Shown: piece by piece, positions 8,779-17,811 of the stretch
Layout: each line of letters starts with the position of its first letter
Numbering within the stretch: the first letter of the stretch is position 1
The notes under the pieces: generated by a model
What the model saw: the letters and a program-made list of their open reading frames with translations, nothing else
The model's database searches: none
Told to the model about the DNA's origin: nothing
Position numbers and translations under genes: made by a program
DNA from: CAZQQN01 sp964595485
Lineage (GTDB): Bacteria > Bacteroidota > Bacteroidia > CAILMK01 > CAYYUA01
Direction: 5' to 3'
Length of the DNA: 64,000 bases
Assembly: GCA_964595485.1 (NCBI GenBank)
Contig: CAZQQN010000006.1
Location: forward strand, 28,104 to 92,103

Positions 8779-9783
8779 CTAAACCAAATTTCCCAATTGA
8801 TTGATTAAATCTGCTGTCCTTTGGGAATAGCCACTTTCGTTATCGTACCAGCCTACAATTTTGATTGAATCTCCGACCTTGTCGGTGAGCTGTGAGTCAA
8901 AAATACAGGAATGCTTATTGCCTAAAATATCACTGGATACCAAAGGGTCTTCTGCATATTCAATGATACCTTTTAGGTTGTTTTGCGATGCTTCTTTGAA
9001 TGCTTTGTTAATTTCCGTTTCGCTTACCTCCTTTTCCAGAGTGCATGAAAAATCTGTTAATGAGCCGGTAAGTACGGGTACGCGGTAAGCCAATGCAGAT
9101 AGTTTCCCTTCGAGGTTAGGAATAACTTTGGTTGTAGCTTTAGCAGCGCCGGTAGAAGTGGGAATAATATTCTGAGCAGCAGCTCTTGCCCTTCTCATAT
9201 CTTTATGCGGACCATCCTGAAGGTTTTGGTCAGCGGTGTAGGCATGGATTGTTGACATGAAACCCTCTTTGATACCTCCTATCTCGTCCAAAACTTTAAC
9301 CATTGGTGCAAAGCAGTTAGTTGTGCAAGAGGCATTGGAAACAATGGAGATATCATGAGATAGCAATTCATCATTAACGCCCTTAACAAAAGTCGGGATC
9401 TCATCGCTCTTTGCAGGAGCCGATAAAACAACCTTTTTTGCACCGGCATCTATGTGTTTTTGAGCATCTTCTGTTTTCAGGAATTTACCAGTTGCTTCCA
9501 ACACGATATCTACTTCATATTCCTGCCAAGGTAATTCTGAAGGTTCCTTAATGGCCGTTGTCGCTATCGTTTTACCATCTACTTTTAAGCTCTTTTCAAA
9601 GGCTTCTGTAGGTTTTTCATAGCGTCCTGAGCCGGTATCGTATTTCAGGAGATGGGCTAAAGTCTCATTATCGGTGAGATCATTGATGGCTACAACCTGT
9701 ACTTCCGGGTTATCCATCAAATACTTGAAAGTCAGCCTTCCGATGCGCCCGAAGCCATTAATTGCTACTTTTGTTTGCCCCAT
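8779..9783 (-). CDS. gapA: Glyceraldehyde-3-phosphate dehydrogenase, type I
   Basis: The 334-residue protein has the full family length. The Rossmann motif is INGFGRIGR at residues 8-16. Asp35, after the second strand (AINDLTD), suggests NAD rather than NADP. The catalytic Cys153 is in SNASCTTN. The C-terminal WYDNESGYSQR motif is intact. It oxidises glyceraldehyde 3-phosphate to 1,3-bisphosphoglycerate in glycolysis, or the reverse in gluconeogenesis, in the cytoplasm. It is a single-gene unit, with a terminator at its 3' end and a promoter-like -7 box upstream. Confidence 0.97.
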   Translation of the reverse strand: MGQTKVAINGFGRIGRLTFKYLMDNPEVQVVAINDLTDNETLAHLLKYDTGSGRYEKPTEAFEKSLKVDGKTIATTAIKEPSELPWQEYEVDIVLEATGKFLKTEDAQKHIDAGAKKVVLSAPAKSDEIPTFVKGVNDELLSHDISIVSNASCTTNCFAPMVKVLDEIGGIKEGFMSTIHAYTADQNLQDGPHKDMRRARAAAQNIIPTSTGAAKATTKVIPNLEGKLSALAYRVPVLTGSLTDFSCTLEKEVSETEINKAFKEASQNNLKGIIEYAEDPLVSSDILGNKHSCIFDSQLTDKVGDSIKIVGWYDNESGYSQRTADLINQLGNLV

Positions 9784-9812
9784 TTTACTGGTTTTTAGGT
9801 GGTTTGTTACTG

Positions 9813-9839
9813 CAAAATTAATTAAACCTCAATAGTCAA
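9813..9839 (-). promoter_or_regulatory. Candidate gapA promoter
   Basis: On the minus strand a TTG (9837-9839) is followed 16 bp later by TAATTTTG (9813-9820), a match to the Bacteroidota -7 element TAnnTTTG. It lies about 30 bp before the gapA start codon. The spacer is slightly short of the usual 17-23, so the -33 part is less certain than the -7 part. Confidence 0.55.
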
Positions 9840-10002
9840 TTGAAGTTTTTTCGCTGAAACAATCATTATGTAAACTAACCAATTAAGTAGCCAAGCATAA
9901 AGGCCTGATATTCTTAGGTTTGATTATGAGTAAAAGGGTAGAAAAAACATTTCCATTAAACCTTAACCGTTAATTTAGCATTACAAATAAGTGTTTTACT
10001 AT

Positions 10003-10032
10003 TTTGAAAATTCTGAAAGGGTGTTACCTTTG
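10003..10032 (+). promoter_or_regulatory. Promoter of tRNA-Glu (-33/-7 type)
   Basis: TTTG (10003-10006) is followed after 18 bp by TACCTTTG (10025-10032), a full match to the Bacteroidota sigma-A promoter TTTG-N(17-23)-TAnnTTTG. The predicted transcription start is near 10040, about 45 bp before the mature tRNA. This is the clearest promoter in the window. Confidence 0.8.
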
Positions 10033-10086
10033 CACCCGTTTAATGGAAGGGACACATAAAAAGCTCTCTTTTTATTTTATCCATAT

Positions 10087-10158
10087 GGCCCGTTCGTCTA
10101 ACGGTTAGGACGCCAGGTTTTCAACCTGGAAATAGGGGTTCAATTCCCCTACGGGCTA
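10087..10158 (+). tRNA. tRNA-Glu (anticodon UUC)
   Basis: A 72-base cloverleaf is visible. The acceptor arm GGCCCGT pairs with ACGGGCT (first pair G-U), and the discriminator base is A. The D arm lies around GTCTAACGGTTAGGAC. The anticodon stem CCAGG/CCTGG encloses the loop TTTTCAA with anticodon TTC. The T arm AGGGG/CCCCT encloses TTCAATT. The 3' CCA is not encoded, so it must be added by the CCA enzyme. The sequence matches tRNA-Glu of other Bacteroidota. It stands alone behind its own promoter. Confidence 0.97.
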
Positions 10159-10262
10159 CTTTCTTACCCGATCGCACCATTGTAGCAATTTCTCTTTATA
10201 AGGTGTCTACTGGAGTAGCTTGTTCAATCATCTTAAGTTATTAGGAAAAAACCCTCATATTC

Positions 10263-10691
10263 CTACGATAGAAATCGATTTGCGATATCCGGAGTTGGTA
10301 TCATACAAGCATCACGCTTTCCAAACCATCGGTACCTGAATCGCGCAATGAAGTCATACACCAAGTCTCGTATTAGAGGCGGGACTAGAATGAAAATATA
10401 AAGTAATTTTCCCCAGTAACTTAGGTTTTTAGCAATTATTAAGGCAGCCGTAGATTTCAAATACACATTATCGCCTTCTAATAGAACAATGGAATCCACT
10501 GAATTGCTTATATAATCGAAAATTGTTGCTTTAGCATAATTTGAGCTCAAAGGGGCCAGTAAATATTGGCCTTTTTTGTCATTAGCAATAACCCATTGCA
10601 CAGCGCTATTACATAAGTTGCAGTAACCGTCAAAAAAAATAACAGGTTGGTTTTTACGTTCCATAGAAGTCATTAAACGATAGTTATTCAA
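10263..10691 (-). CDS. DCC-family (DUF393) thiol-disulfide oxidoreductase-like protein
   Basis: The 142-residue protein carries the DxxCxxC signature (FFDGYCNLCN, near residue 20) that names the DCC1/DUF393 family. A hydrophobic segment near residues 95-112 (LLYIFILVPPLI) suggests membrane association. The family has a predicted thioredoxin-like fold, but no substrate is established. Met codons at residues 1, 7 and 10 are all possible starts. The gene is divergent from the TonB receptor, separated by 63 bp. Confidence 0.83.
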   Translation of the reverse strand: MNNYRLMTSMERKNQPVIFFDGYCNLCNSAVQWVIANDKKGQYLLAPLSSNYAKATIFDYISNSVDSIVLLEGDNVYLKSTAALIIAKNLSYWGKLLYIFILVPPLIRDLVYDFIARFRYRWFGKRDACMIPTPDIANRFLS

Positions 10692-10754
10692 TTTTGTTAA
10701 TATAGGTCTCGATTCAATTACTCACTAAATTGATCAATAAATAAGTTTTCTTCA

Positions 10755-13106
10755 ATGTTAAGGAAAAACCTTTTTATCCTTTTTTTATGTCTTATTCCAT
10801 ACTCTCTCACTGCACAACAAAGCTATACACTAAGTGGTTACATAAAGGACAAAGAAACCGGAGAGAATTTAACAGGTGCCAACATTATTGTTCAAAATAC
10901 AGGGGAAGGGGCGGTTAGCAATGATTATGGTTTTTATTCCCTTAGCCTTGAATCCGGTGAATATGTAGCCGTTTTCCAATATGTTGGCTATGAGGTGAAG
11001 AGAAAAACTATTACCCTGGATGAAGATAAGCGCATTTCGGTTTCCCTTTCCCCAAAAGCCATTAATACAGAAACGGTTGAGATTAAGGGTGAAAGGCCTG
11101 ACGCGAATATTGAAAATGTGGAGATAGGAAGTGAAGAAATGGATATCGAAAAAATCGAGAAAATGCCTGCCCTGATGGGTGAAGTAGATATCATGAAATC
11201 ATTGCAGCTTTTACCCGGCGTTCAATCTTCAGGGGAAGGGAGTTCAGGCTTTAGGGTTAGAGGAGGTGGGCCGAATCAAAATCTGGTTCTCCTGGATGAA
11301 GCTGTTGTTTACAATACAGGTCACCTTTTTGGTTTTTTCTCTGTTTTTAATTCGGATGCCATCAATAATACTAAGCTATACAAAGGTGGCATTCCTGCCA
11401 GATATGGAGGGAGGCTTTCTTCCGTTGTGGATATTTCAATGAAAGAAGGTAACCGTAAGGAATTCAAAGCAGAGGGTGGTATTGGCTTAATATCCTCCAA
11501 GTTAACGATGGAAGGACCTATCGACTCGGGTAAAGGCTCCTTTATGGTTTCCGGCCGGCGTACTTACATAGATGTTCTGACTAAGCCCTTTATAGAAGGT
11601 ACTGATCTTGAAGGCAATTCTTACTTCTTTTATGACTTGAATGCCAAAGCCAATTACCGGTTTTCTGACAAAGACAGGCTTTTTATAAGCGGTTACTTTG
11701 GCAGGGATGTTTTTAATTTTAACAGTAACTCCGGAGATTTTGGCGTTAATATGCCTTGGGGTAACGCAACAGGCACCCTTCGCTGGAACCATCTATTCAA
11801 TGATAAACTTTTCATGAATACCTCGCTCATCTTCAATGATTACAATTTCGAAATCGGTATACAGCAGGAAAATTGGGACTTCGGGCTTTTATCCGGAATA
11901 AGGGATTGGAATGCTAAGACGGATTTTTCCTGGTATCCAAACGCCAAGCACACGGTCAAGTTTGGTTTTGATTATACTTACCATACTTTCATTCCCAGCA
12001 CAGCATCCGGTGAGTCCAGTGATGGTGTTGAAATTCAAACAGATGATGTGCGAAAAAAATATGCTCATGAAGGTAGTATTTATATTCAAGATGAATGGGA
12101 ATTGAACAACAAATGGCGCTTTAATGGTGGTTTAAGACTATCAGGTTTTCACCAGATCGGGCCTTATGATTACTATGATAACCAAGCGGATACCCTGATC
12201 AAAAGTTACGGAGAAAATGAAGGTGTTACCACTTTTTATGGGCTTGAACCCAGGCTTAAAGCTCGTTATAAAATCAACCAAAAGTCTTCTCTGAAAGCTT
12301 CTTATACCAGGACTCTGCAATATATACACTTGGTTTCTAATTCCGGTACTACCTTACCAACTGATGTATGGGTGCCGAGTACGAAAAATGTTAAGCCGGA
12401 AAGGGCTAACCAGATTGCTGGTGGCTATTTCAGGAATTTCAATGACAATATGTTCGAAACTTCCCTGCAGCTATATTACCGGAATATGGATAATCAAATA
12501 GAATACGACAATGGTTACCAACCTCAGTTAGACCGTCAGCTGGAGCGAGATTTCGTTTATGGTAGAAGCGAATCATTCGGGGCTGAAATTTATATTAAGA
12601 AGCGAAAAGGGGATTTTACAGGCTGGATTAGTTATACTTTGTCCAAGACTACCCGATATTTTGATGATTTGCGAACCGAGGTTTTTCCATCTAAGTATGA
12701 TAGGCGACATGATTTATCTGTTGTTGGAAATTATGAGCTTGGTGACCGCTGGACTATTAGCTCCACTTTTGTGTATGGAACAGGCCAGGCTACCACTTTA
12801 CCGGCCAGGCGTACTTTGATAGAGGGTGCGGTGCATAACGTCTATGGTGAGCGGAATGGTTATCGACTGCAACCCTACCATAGGTTAGATCTATCTGTTA
12901 CGCTAGGCCCGAAGAACCCAGAAAAAAAGGATTTTCATTCCTCCTGGGTTTTTTCTGTTTACAACATATACAACAGGCAAAACCCATTTTTCATTTACTT
13001 TGAAAACCAAGGGAGCTTGCTGTCCGGTTCGCTTGAAACTCAGGCCAAAAAAGTTTCCCTTTTTCCCATTTTGCCCTCTATTCGGTGGAATTTTAAATTC
13101 AACTAA
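10755..13106 (+). CDS. TonB-dependent outer-membrane receptor with carboxypeptidase-like N domain
   Basis: The 783-residue protein has a signal peptide (residues 1-20, ending LTAQQ). A CarboxypepD-regulatory-like beta domain follows (about 22-105, with GYIKDKETGENLTGANI and NDYGFYSLSL). The plug domain is at about 115-230, with the motifs VRGGGPNQNLVLLD and YKGGIPARYGGRLSSVVD. The remainder is a 22-strand-type barrel ending in a C-terminal aromatic residue (WNFKFN). It imports a ligand across the outer membrane using TonB energy. The DUF4249 lipoprotein 9 bp downstream is its expected partner. The ligand cannot be read from the sequence. Confidence 0.93.
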   Translation: MLRKNLFILFLCLIPYSLTAQQSYTLSGYIKDKETGENLTGANIIVQNTGEGAVSNDYGFYSLSLESGEYVAVFQYVGYEVKRKTITLDEDKRISVSLSPKAINTETVEIKGERPDANIENVEIGSEEMDIEKIEKMPALMGEVDIMKSLQLLPGVQSSGEGSSGFRVRGGGPNQNLVLLDEAVVYNTGHLFGFFSVFNSDAINNTKLYKGGIPARYGGRLSSVVDISMKEGNRKEFKAEGGIGLISSKLTMEGPIDSGKGSFMVSGRRTYIDVLTKPFIEGTDLEGNSYFFYDLNAKANYRFSDKDRLFISGYFGRDVFNFNSNSGDFGVNMPWGNATGTLRWNHLFNDKLFMNTSLIFNDYNFEIGIQQENWDFGLLSGIRDWNAKTDFSWYPNAKHTVKFGFDYTYHTFIPSTASGESSDGVEIQTDDVRKKYAHEGSIYIQDEWELNNKWRFNGGLRLSGFHQIGPYDYYDNQADTLIKSYGENEGVTTFYGLEPRLKARYKINQKSSLKASYTRTLQYIHLVSNSGTTLPTDVWVPSTKNVKPERANQIAGGYFRNFNDNMFETSLQLYYRNMDNQIEYDNGYQPQLDRQLERDFVYGRSESFGAEIYIKKRKGDFTGWISYTLSKTTRYFDDLRTEVFPSKYDRRHDLSVVGNYELGDRWTISSTFVYGTGQATTLPARRTLIEGAVHNVYGERNGYRLQPYHRLDLSVTLGPKNPEKKDFHSSWVFSVYNIYNRQNPFFIYFENQGSLLSGSLETQAKKVSLFPILPSIRWNFKFN

Positions 13107-13115
13107 CCTTTACCA

Positions 13116-14102
13116 ATGAAGATACTTGAACAACTCAAAAGCAGCCTTAATTATACCCTTTCCTCTAAGTACTTTCTTGCTGTAAGCTGCCTTGCCCTGA
13201 TTTTAAATGGTTGTGAGGAAAACATTGATGTGGATCTGCCCGAAAAAGAAGAAAGCCTTGTAATCGAGAGTCATATAGAAAACGGTTTGCCCCCCTATGC
13301 GATATTAACCAAAGATCAGCCCTATTTTGAAGAAATAAATGAAGAAGCTCTTAATGATGTTTTTGTGGAAAACATTGACACCTGCTGGGTTACTAATTTT
13401 AAGGATACAATGGCTTTGCAAAAGGTAAACCCGCGTAATCTACCGTCCGAATTAAGGGAGATATTCATTGAAGTTTTTCGGGTGGAGGAATCTGATTTCC
13501 GGGAAGGTCTGGAACTGGTTATTTATTTACCCGATTTCAGGAGTGATAATTTTTTCACTGGAAAACCGGGTGGCAATTACAAAATGTACGTTAAAACGCC
13601 CAATCATGAAGCGACTGCGACAACCACTATAACCAAACAAGCCAATCTGGACTCACTCTACTACGAAATAGAGGGACCCAATGATGACTATGCCCAAGCT
13701 TTTATCAAAGTGGATGATCCGAAAGGTGAACCCTATTATTACCGATATTTAACAAAAAGGAATGATGAACCATTTTATGCACCGGTTGCGGGTTCAGTAG
13801 CAAGCGATGAGGCGGTGGATGGTACTACTTTCAAGTTCCCTATTAACAGGGCTTATCCCAGGGCCGGCGCCAATCCTTCAGATGAAACATTTGGGCTCTT
13901 TAAAGTGAGAGACACCGTCATAGTCAAATTCTGCGCGATCGATGAGGAGCATTATAATTACTGGAGCACGCTTGAAGAGGATTTAAGAAACCAGGGGAAT
14001 CCCTTTGGGTCACCTACCATTATCCAAAGCAATGTCAATGGTGGCTTAGGTATATTCGGGGGCTATTCTTGTGACTATGATACGGTGGTAATAAGTAAAT
14101 AA
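13116..14102 (+). CDS. DUF4249 lipoprotein, partner of the TonB receptor
   Basis: The 328-residue protein has a lipoprotein signal with lipobox LNGC (Cys near residue 33), followed by an acidic stretch. After it comes the DUF4249 opening (LVIESHIENGLPPYAILT), a beta-sandwich domain resembling those of surface-exposed nutrient-binding lipoproteins. DUF4249 genes in Bacteroidota usually follow a TonB-dependent receptor, as here. The product is likely anchored in the outer membrane and may help to capture the ligand. Its 3' end meets that of tadA with an 8-bp gap. Confidence 0.87.
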   Translation: MKILEQLKSSLNYTLSSKYFLAVSCLALILNGCEENIDVDLPEKEESLVIESHIENGLPPYAILTKDQPYFEEINEEALNDVFVENIDTCWVTNFKDTMALQKVNPRNLPSELREIFIEVFRVEESDFREGLELVIYLPDFRSDNFFTGKPGGNYKMYVKTPNHEATATTTITKQANLDSLYYEIEGPNDDYAQAFIKVDDPKGEPYYYRYLTKRNDEPFYAPVAGSVASDEAVDGTTFKFPINRAYPRAGANPSDETFGLFKVRDTVIVKFCAIDEEHYNYWSTLEEDLRNQGNPFGSPTIIQSNVNGGLGIFGGYSCDYDTVVISK

Positions 14103-14110
14103 AGGAAAAT

Positions 14111-14578
14111 TTAACGCTTTTCCCTGAAAAATTCCTGAATGAACGAACGGCATTCTTCCTCCTCTACACCGGGTGTTATTTGCGTATTGGGATGAAGGAT
14201 GTTAGGCTCATATTTTGTGAATCCCTTTTTATCATCGTGAGCACCAAAAATTAAGCCTTCTATATGGGCCCATGCCAAGGCCCCTGCACACATTGGACAA
14301 GGCTCAACCGTTACGTACACCCGGCATTCATTCAAATACTTACTACCTAAATATTCAGTCGCAGATGTTAGTGCAATCATCTCTGCATGGGCTGTCACAT
14401 CCTGTAATTGCTCAGTCATATTGTGGCCTTTGGCAATTATTTGACGATTACTAACAACAACGGCTCCGATTGGAATCTCACCTTTATCTTCAGCTATTTG
14501 AGCCTGTTTCAGGGCTTCCTTCATGTAGTGCTCATCTGAAAATACACTAAAGGTCATTTTTGCCTTAAATTTGGCCAA
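14111..14578 (-). CDS. tadA: tRNA-specific adenosine-34 deaminase
   Basis: The 155-residue protein has the zinc site of TadA: His64 and Glu66 in TAHAEMIAL, and Cys94 and Cys97 in EPCPMCAGA. The segments EIPIGAVVV, GHNMTEQ and HIEGLIFGA are characteristic of TadA and separate it from guanine deaminase. It converts A34 to inosine in tRNA-Arg(ACG), an essential decoding step. The Met at residue 8 is an alternative start that would give a more usual N terminus. It is a single gene, convergent with the DUF4249 gene. Confidence 0.93.
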   Translation of the reverse strand: MAKFKAKMTFSVFSDEHYMKEALKQAQIAEDKGEIPIGAVVVSNRQIIAKGHNMTEQLQDVTAHAEMIALTSATEYLGSKYLNECRVYVTVEPCPMCAGALAWAHIEGLIFGAHDDKKGFTKYEPNILHPNTQITPGVEEEECRSFIQEFFREKR

Positions 14579-14743
14579 AATTTAAATTAGTTTTTGAGAT
14601 AATTGTGTTTTAAGCCTTCAAATTCTATATTTCAGGCATGATTTTTTCAAAGTTAAGCTTGATCGGTATGATTTAGTTTTAAATGGCCCCAAAAACGGGT
14701 AATTTGTGAATTTTGTTTAGTGCCAGGTAAAAAAAGCTTCTTT

Positions 14744-17173
14744 ATGTTAAAGCGGATACTTCTCCCATTTATAGCTTTATGGATAGTTGGAATCGAGCCA
14801 GCATCTTCTCAAATCCTGGAACCTGTTAAATGGGAATACAATGTAGCCAAAAAAGGTGATAAGGTCTACGAACTTAAGCTTGTAGCCAATATTGATTCAG
14901 GTTGGCATATTTATGGGCAGGAAATTGATGGGGAAGGCCCAGTACCTACTTCATTTAAATTTCAAGATGATGAGGAATATAAGTTGCTTGGAGAAGTTGA
15001 ACCTCGTGAAGAAGGCACCGTGAAGCAGGATGAGATGTTCGGAGCCGAATTCACCACATTTCATGGAAAAACCGTTTTTGTACAAAAGGTGAGAATAAAA
15101 GATGGGGCTGATGTTGATCGCATAAGTGGAGAGCTGGAATTTATGACCTGCACGGAAGGCAAGTGCCTGCCGCCTACTAACAAAAATTTCACCTTTCAAT
15201 TAAAAGGGAATTCCCCGGATAAAAATAAAGCGAAAAACAAACAATCTAAAGAAGAATCCAGCAGTTGGGAATCTGATAATGGAAAGGAAAATGATAAAAA
15301 GACTTCCAATAAAGAGAGTGGAAACAGCAAAGATCTTTTAGATCCGGTTGACTGGGATTATAAGCTGGAAAAACTAGAAGGGAATCTATTTAAACTCACC
15401 ATCAAAGCTGACATTCAAGATGGATGGCGTATTTACGGGCAAGATATTGATGAAGGCGGGCCAGAGGCAACCAGTTTCAATATGCACGCCGATGAGCAAC
15501 CCATAACGACTCAGGGTAATATCCAGCCGGTTAAAGATCCAGTAAGCAAGTATGACTCCGTGTTTGGGATGAAATTGACCTATTTCAAAAATTCGGCCCG
15601 GTTCATTCAAAGGCTCAAACTGGAGAAGAAGATCAAAAATTTTGATGCTGAGGTCCGGTATATGACCTGTGATAATAGCCGTTGCCTTCCTCCTGAAGAA
15701 GAAACCCTAAATATAGAATTAACGAAAGAAGAATTAGCCGGTGTCAAAGAGCTCAAATCAACAAACAGTAGTGATAATGATACCCCAAAAACGATGTGGG
15801 GAATTTTCATTGCTGGTTTTGCGGGCGGATTCGTAGCCCTGCTAACCCCTTGCGTATTTCCCATGATTCCTTTAACGGTAAGCTTTTTTACAAAGAGTAG
15901 TGCCAATAAGACCAGGGGTATCATTAATGCTTTGATATATGGACTTTCTATCGTTATCATTTATGTAGGCCTTGGGTTTTTGGTTACTAAATTATTTGGC
16001 CCAAGCGCATTGAATGAAATGGCAAGTAATATTTGGTTTAACCTGGCTTTTTTCGTGATTTTCCTGACGTTTGCCATTTCACTCTTTGGAGCTTTTGAGC
16101 TTACATTACCTTCATCCTGGGCTAATAAAGCAGATCAAATGTCCGATAAGGGAGGCCTAATCGGAATATTTTTCATGGCTTTTACACTTGCGGTGGTATC
16201 ATTCTCTTGCACCGGGCCGATTATAGGCCCTTTGTTAGTGCAATCCGCTGTTATGGGCGGTAATATCGGACCAATAATGGGAATGGGTGGGTTCTCATTG
16301 GCCCTTGCATTGCCATTCACCCTTTTTGCAGTATTCCCCGGTTGGCTCAATACCCTTCCAAAGTCCGGGGGTTGGATGAATACCGTTAAAGTGACGCTTG
16401 GATTCCTGGAATTGGGACTTGCCCTGAAATTTCTTTCAAACGTTGATATGGCTTACAGTTGGGGTATCCTGCCCCGTGAAATATTCCTTGGTCTTTGGAT
16501 GCTTATTGCTCTGGCTCTTGCATTATACTTATTCGGTATTTACAAGTTTCCTCATGATAGCCCAGGTAAAAGGTTTTCCATACCAAGTGCGGTTTTCGGA
16601 CTCTTCTTTTTGGCTTTTGCAGGATATGCAGGGAGCGGTATTGCCGGCAACACGCTCCATTATTTGAGTGGATTTCCACCGCCAAGCTTTTACTCGGTAT
16701 GGGAAAGTAAAGATTGCCCCCAGAATTTTAACTGCTTTCATGATTATGATAAAGCTTTGACCCATGCTAAGCAGGTTAATAAGCCACTCATGCTTGATTT
16801 TACCGGCTGGTCATGCGTAAATTGCCGTAAAATGGAAGAAAATGTTTGGATTAAACCTGATATTAAGCAATTAATAAGTGAAGAATACATTTTAGTGTCA
16901 CTATATGTAGATGAAAAAAAGAAATTGCCAAAGGATGAGCGCTATGTATCTGATTTCAGTGATCAGAAAATAACCACAGTTGGCAATAAGTGGAGTGATT
17001 TCCAGGCAAGCCGCTTCGGAGCTAATTCTCAACCATATTACGTACTTCTTGACCAGGATGGAGAGAAATTAATAGACCCCAAAGGATATACGCCTAATCC
17101 TGAAGCCTACGAAGCTTTTCTGAAAAAAGGTCTGAAAGCTTTCAACAAGAACCAAAAGGAGGTTTCTCGCTAA
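14744..17173 (+). CDS. dsbD: DsbD-family thiol-disulfide transporter with duplicated N domain
   Basis: From the ATG at 14744 (preferred over GTG 14720 because it begins the signal peptide MLKRILLPFIALWIVG) the protein has about 809 residues. Two similar DsbD-alpha-like domains follow each other: the first spans about nucleotides 14816-15210, the second about 15345-15722. Each has a GW-IYGQ motif and a Cys-x5-Cys near its end (MTCTEGKC and MTCDNSRC). Then comes an 8-helix CcdA-like membrane domain with TPCVFPM and SFSCTGP, and a C-terminal thioredoxin domain with WSCVNC. The protein would pass electrons from cytoplasmic thioredoxin to periplasmic thiol partners. Two tandem N domains is unusual; most DsbD proteins have one. 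Confidence 0.9.
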   Translation: MLKRILLPFIALWIVGIEPASSQILEPVKWEYNVAKKGDKVYELKLVANIDSGWHIYGQEIDGEGPVPTSFKFQDDEEYKLLGEVEPREEGTVKQDEMFGAEFTTFHGKTVFVQKVRIKDGADVDRISGELEFMTCTEGKCLPPTNKNFTFQLKGNSPDKNKAKNKQSKEESSSWESDNGKENDKKTSNKESGNSKDLLDPVDWDYKLEKLEGNLFKLTIKADIQDGWRIYGQDIDEGGPEATSFNMHADEQPITTQGNIQPVKDPVSKYDSVFGMKLTYFKNSARFIQRLKLEKKIKNFDAEVRYMTCDNSRCLPPEEETLNIELTKEELAGVKELKSTNSSDNDTPKTMWGIFIAGFAGGFVALLTPCVFPMIPLTVSFFTKSSANKTRGIINALIYGLSIVIIYVGLGFLVTKLFGPSALNEMASNIWFNLAFFVIFLTFAISLFGAFELTLPSSWANKADQMSDKGGLIGIFFMAFTLAVVSFSCTGPIIGPLLVQSAVMGGNIGPIMGMGGFSLALALPFTLFAVFPGWLNTLPKSGGWMNTVKVTLGFLELGLALKFLSNVDMAYSWGILPREIFLGLWMLIALALALYLFGIYKFPHDSPGKRFSIPSAVFGLFFLAFAGYAGSGIAGNTLHYLSGFPPPSFYSVWESKDCPQNFNCFHDYDKALTHAKQVNKPLMLDFTGWSCVNCRKMEENVWIKPDIKQLISEEYILVSLYVDEKKKLPKDERYVSDFSDQKITTVGNKWSDFQASRFGANSQPYYVLLDQDGEKLIDPKGYTPNPEAYEAFLKKGLKAFNKNQKEVSR

Positions 17174-17195
17174 TCAATTTGTAAACTGCCTTTAA

Positions 17196-17783
17196 ATGGA
17201 TTTAACTCGCAAACACTTAGAAGAAGCCCAGGACGTTTTGAATTGGTTCTTGGCTGATGATCAGAATATCCGGCAAGTTGAAAAAGGTGGTGAGCTTTTA
17301 GCCAAGGTACTTGAAAATGGCAATAAGGTACTATCATGCGGAAATGGTGGATCTATGAGTGATTCGATGCATTTTGCTGAAGAACTTGTGGGTAAATTCC
17401 GCGATGAAAGAAGAGCGCTTCCGGCAATAGCCCTTGGTGCTGATCCTTCTTTCACAAGCTGTACGTCAAATGATTTCGGGTATGAATATGTGTTTGAAAG
17501 AGGTTTGGCGGCTTTCGCGCATGAAGGAGATGTCCTACTCGGTATTTCCACAAGCGGTAATTCAGGCAATGTGGTAAAGGCGGTTGATTTAGCCCGAAAT
17601 AAGGGATTGAATGTGATTTGTTTAACAGGGAAAGATGGCGGTGAATTAGCCGGAAAATGTGACGTGGAAGTCAGAGTACCTCATTTTGGCTACGCTGATC
17701 GGATTCAGGAAATCCACATCAAGGTCATTCATACTTTTATTGATATGGTGGAAAAGCGGTTAGGTATCTCTCAATCTGGGTAG
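17196..17783 (+). CDS. gmhA: Phosphoheptose (sedoheptulose 7-phosphate) isomerase
   Basis: The 195-residue protein is a full-length SIS-domain isomerase. The motifs CGNGGSMSDSMHFAEELVGKF, split at about residues 48-68, and GISTSGNSGNVV match GmhA. It converts sedoheptulose 7-phosphate to D-glycero-D-manno-heptose 7-phosphate, the first step of heptose supply for the LPS core or for glycan modification. It lies 22 bp after dsbD, so it may be cotranscribed. The other heptose genes are not in the window. Confidence 0.92.
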   Translation: MDLTRKHLEEAQDVLNWFLADDQNIRQVEKGGELLAKVLENGNKVLSCGNGGSMSDSMHFAEELVGKFRDERRALPAIALGADPSFTSCTSNDFGYEYVFERGLAAFAHEGDVLLGISTSGNSGNVVKAVDLARNKGLNVICLTGKDGGELAGKCDVEVRVPHFGYADRIQEIHIKVIHTFIDMVEKRLGISQSG

Positions 17784-17811
17784 GCTTAAAATCTTCATCA
17801 TCTAACCGCAT

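Noticed and set aside
15607..15960. Minus-strand open frame of 117 codons opposite dsbD
   Set aside because: It is the reverse of a well-supported membrane protein and shows no recognisable domain.
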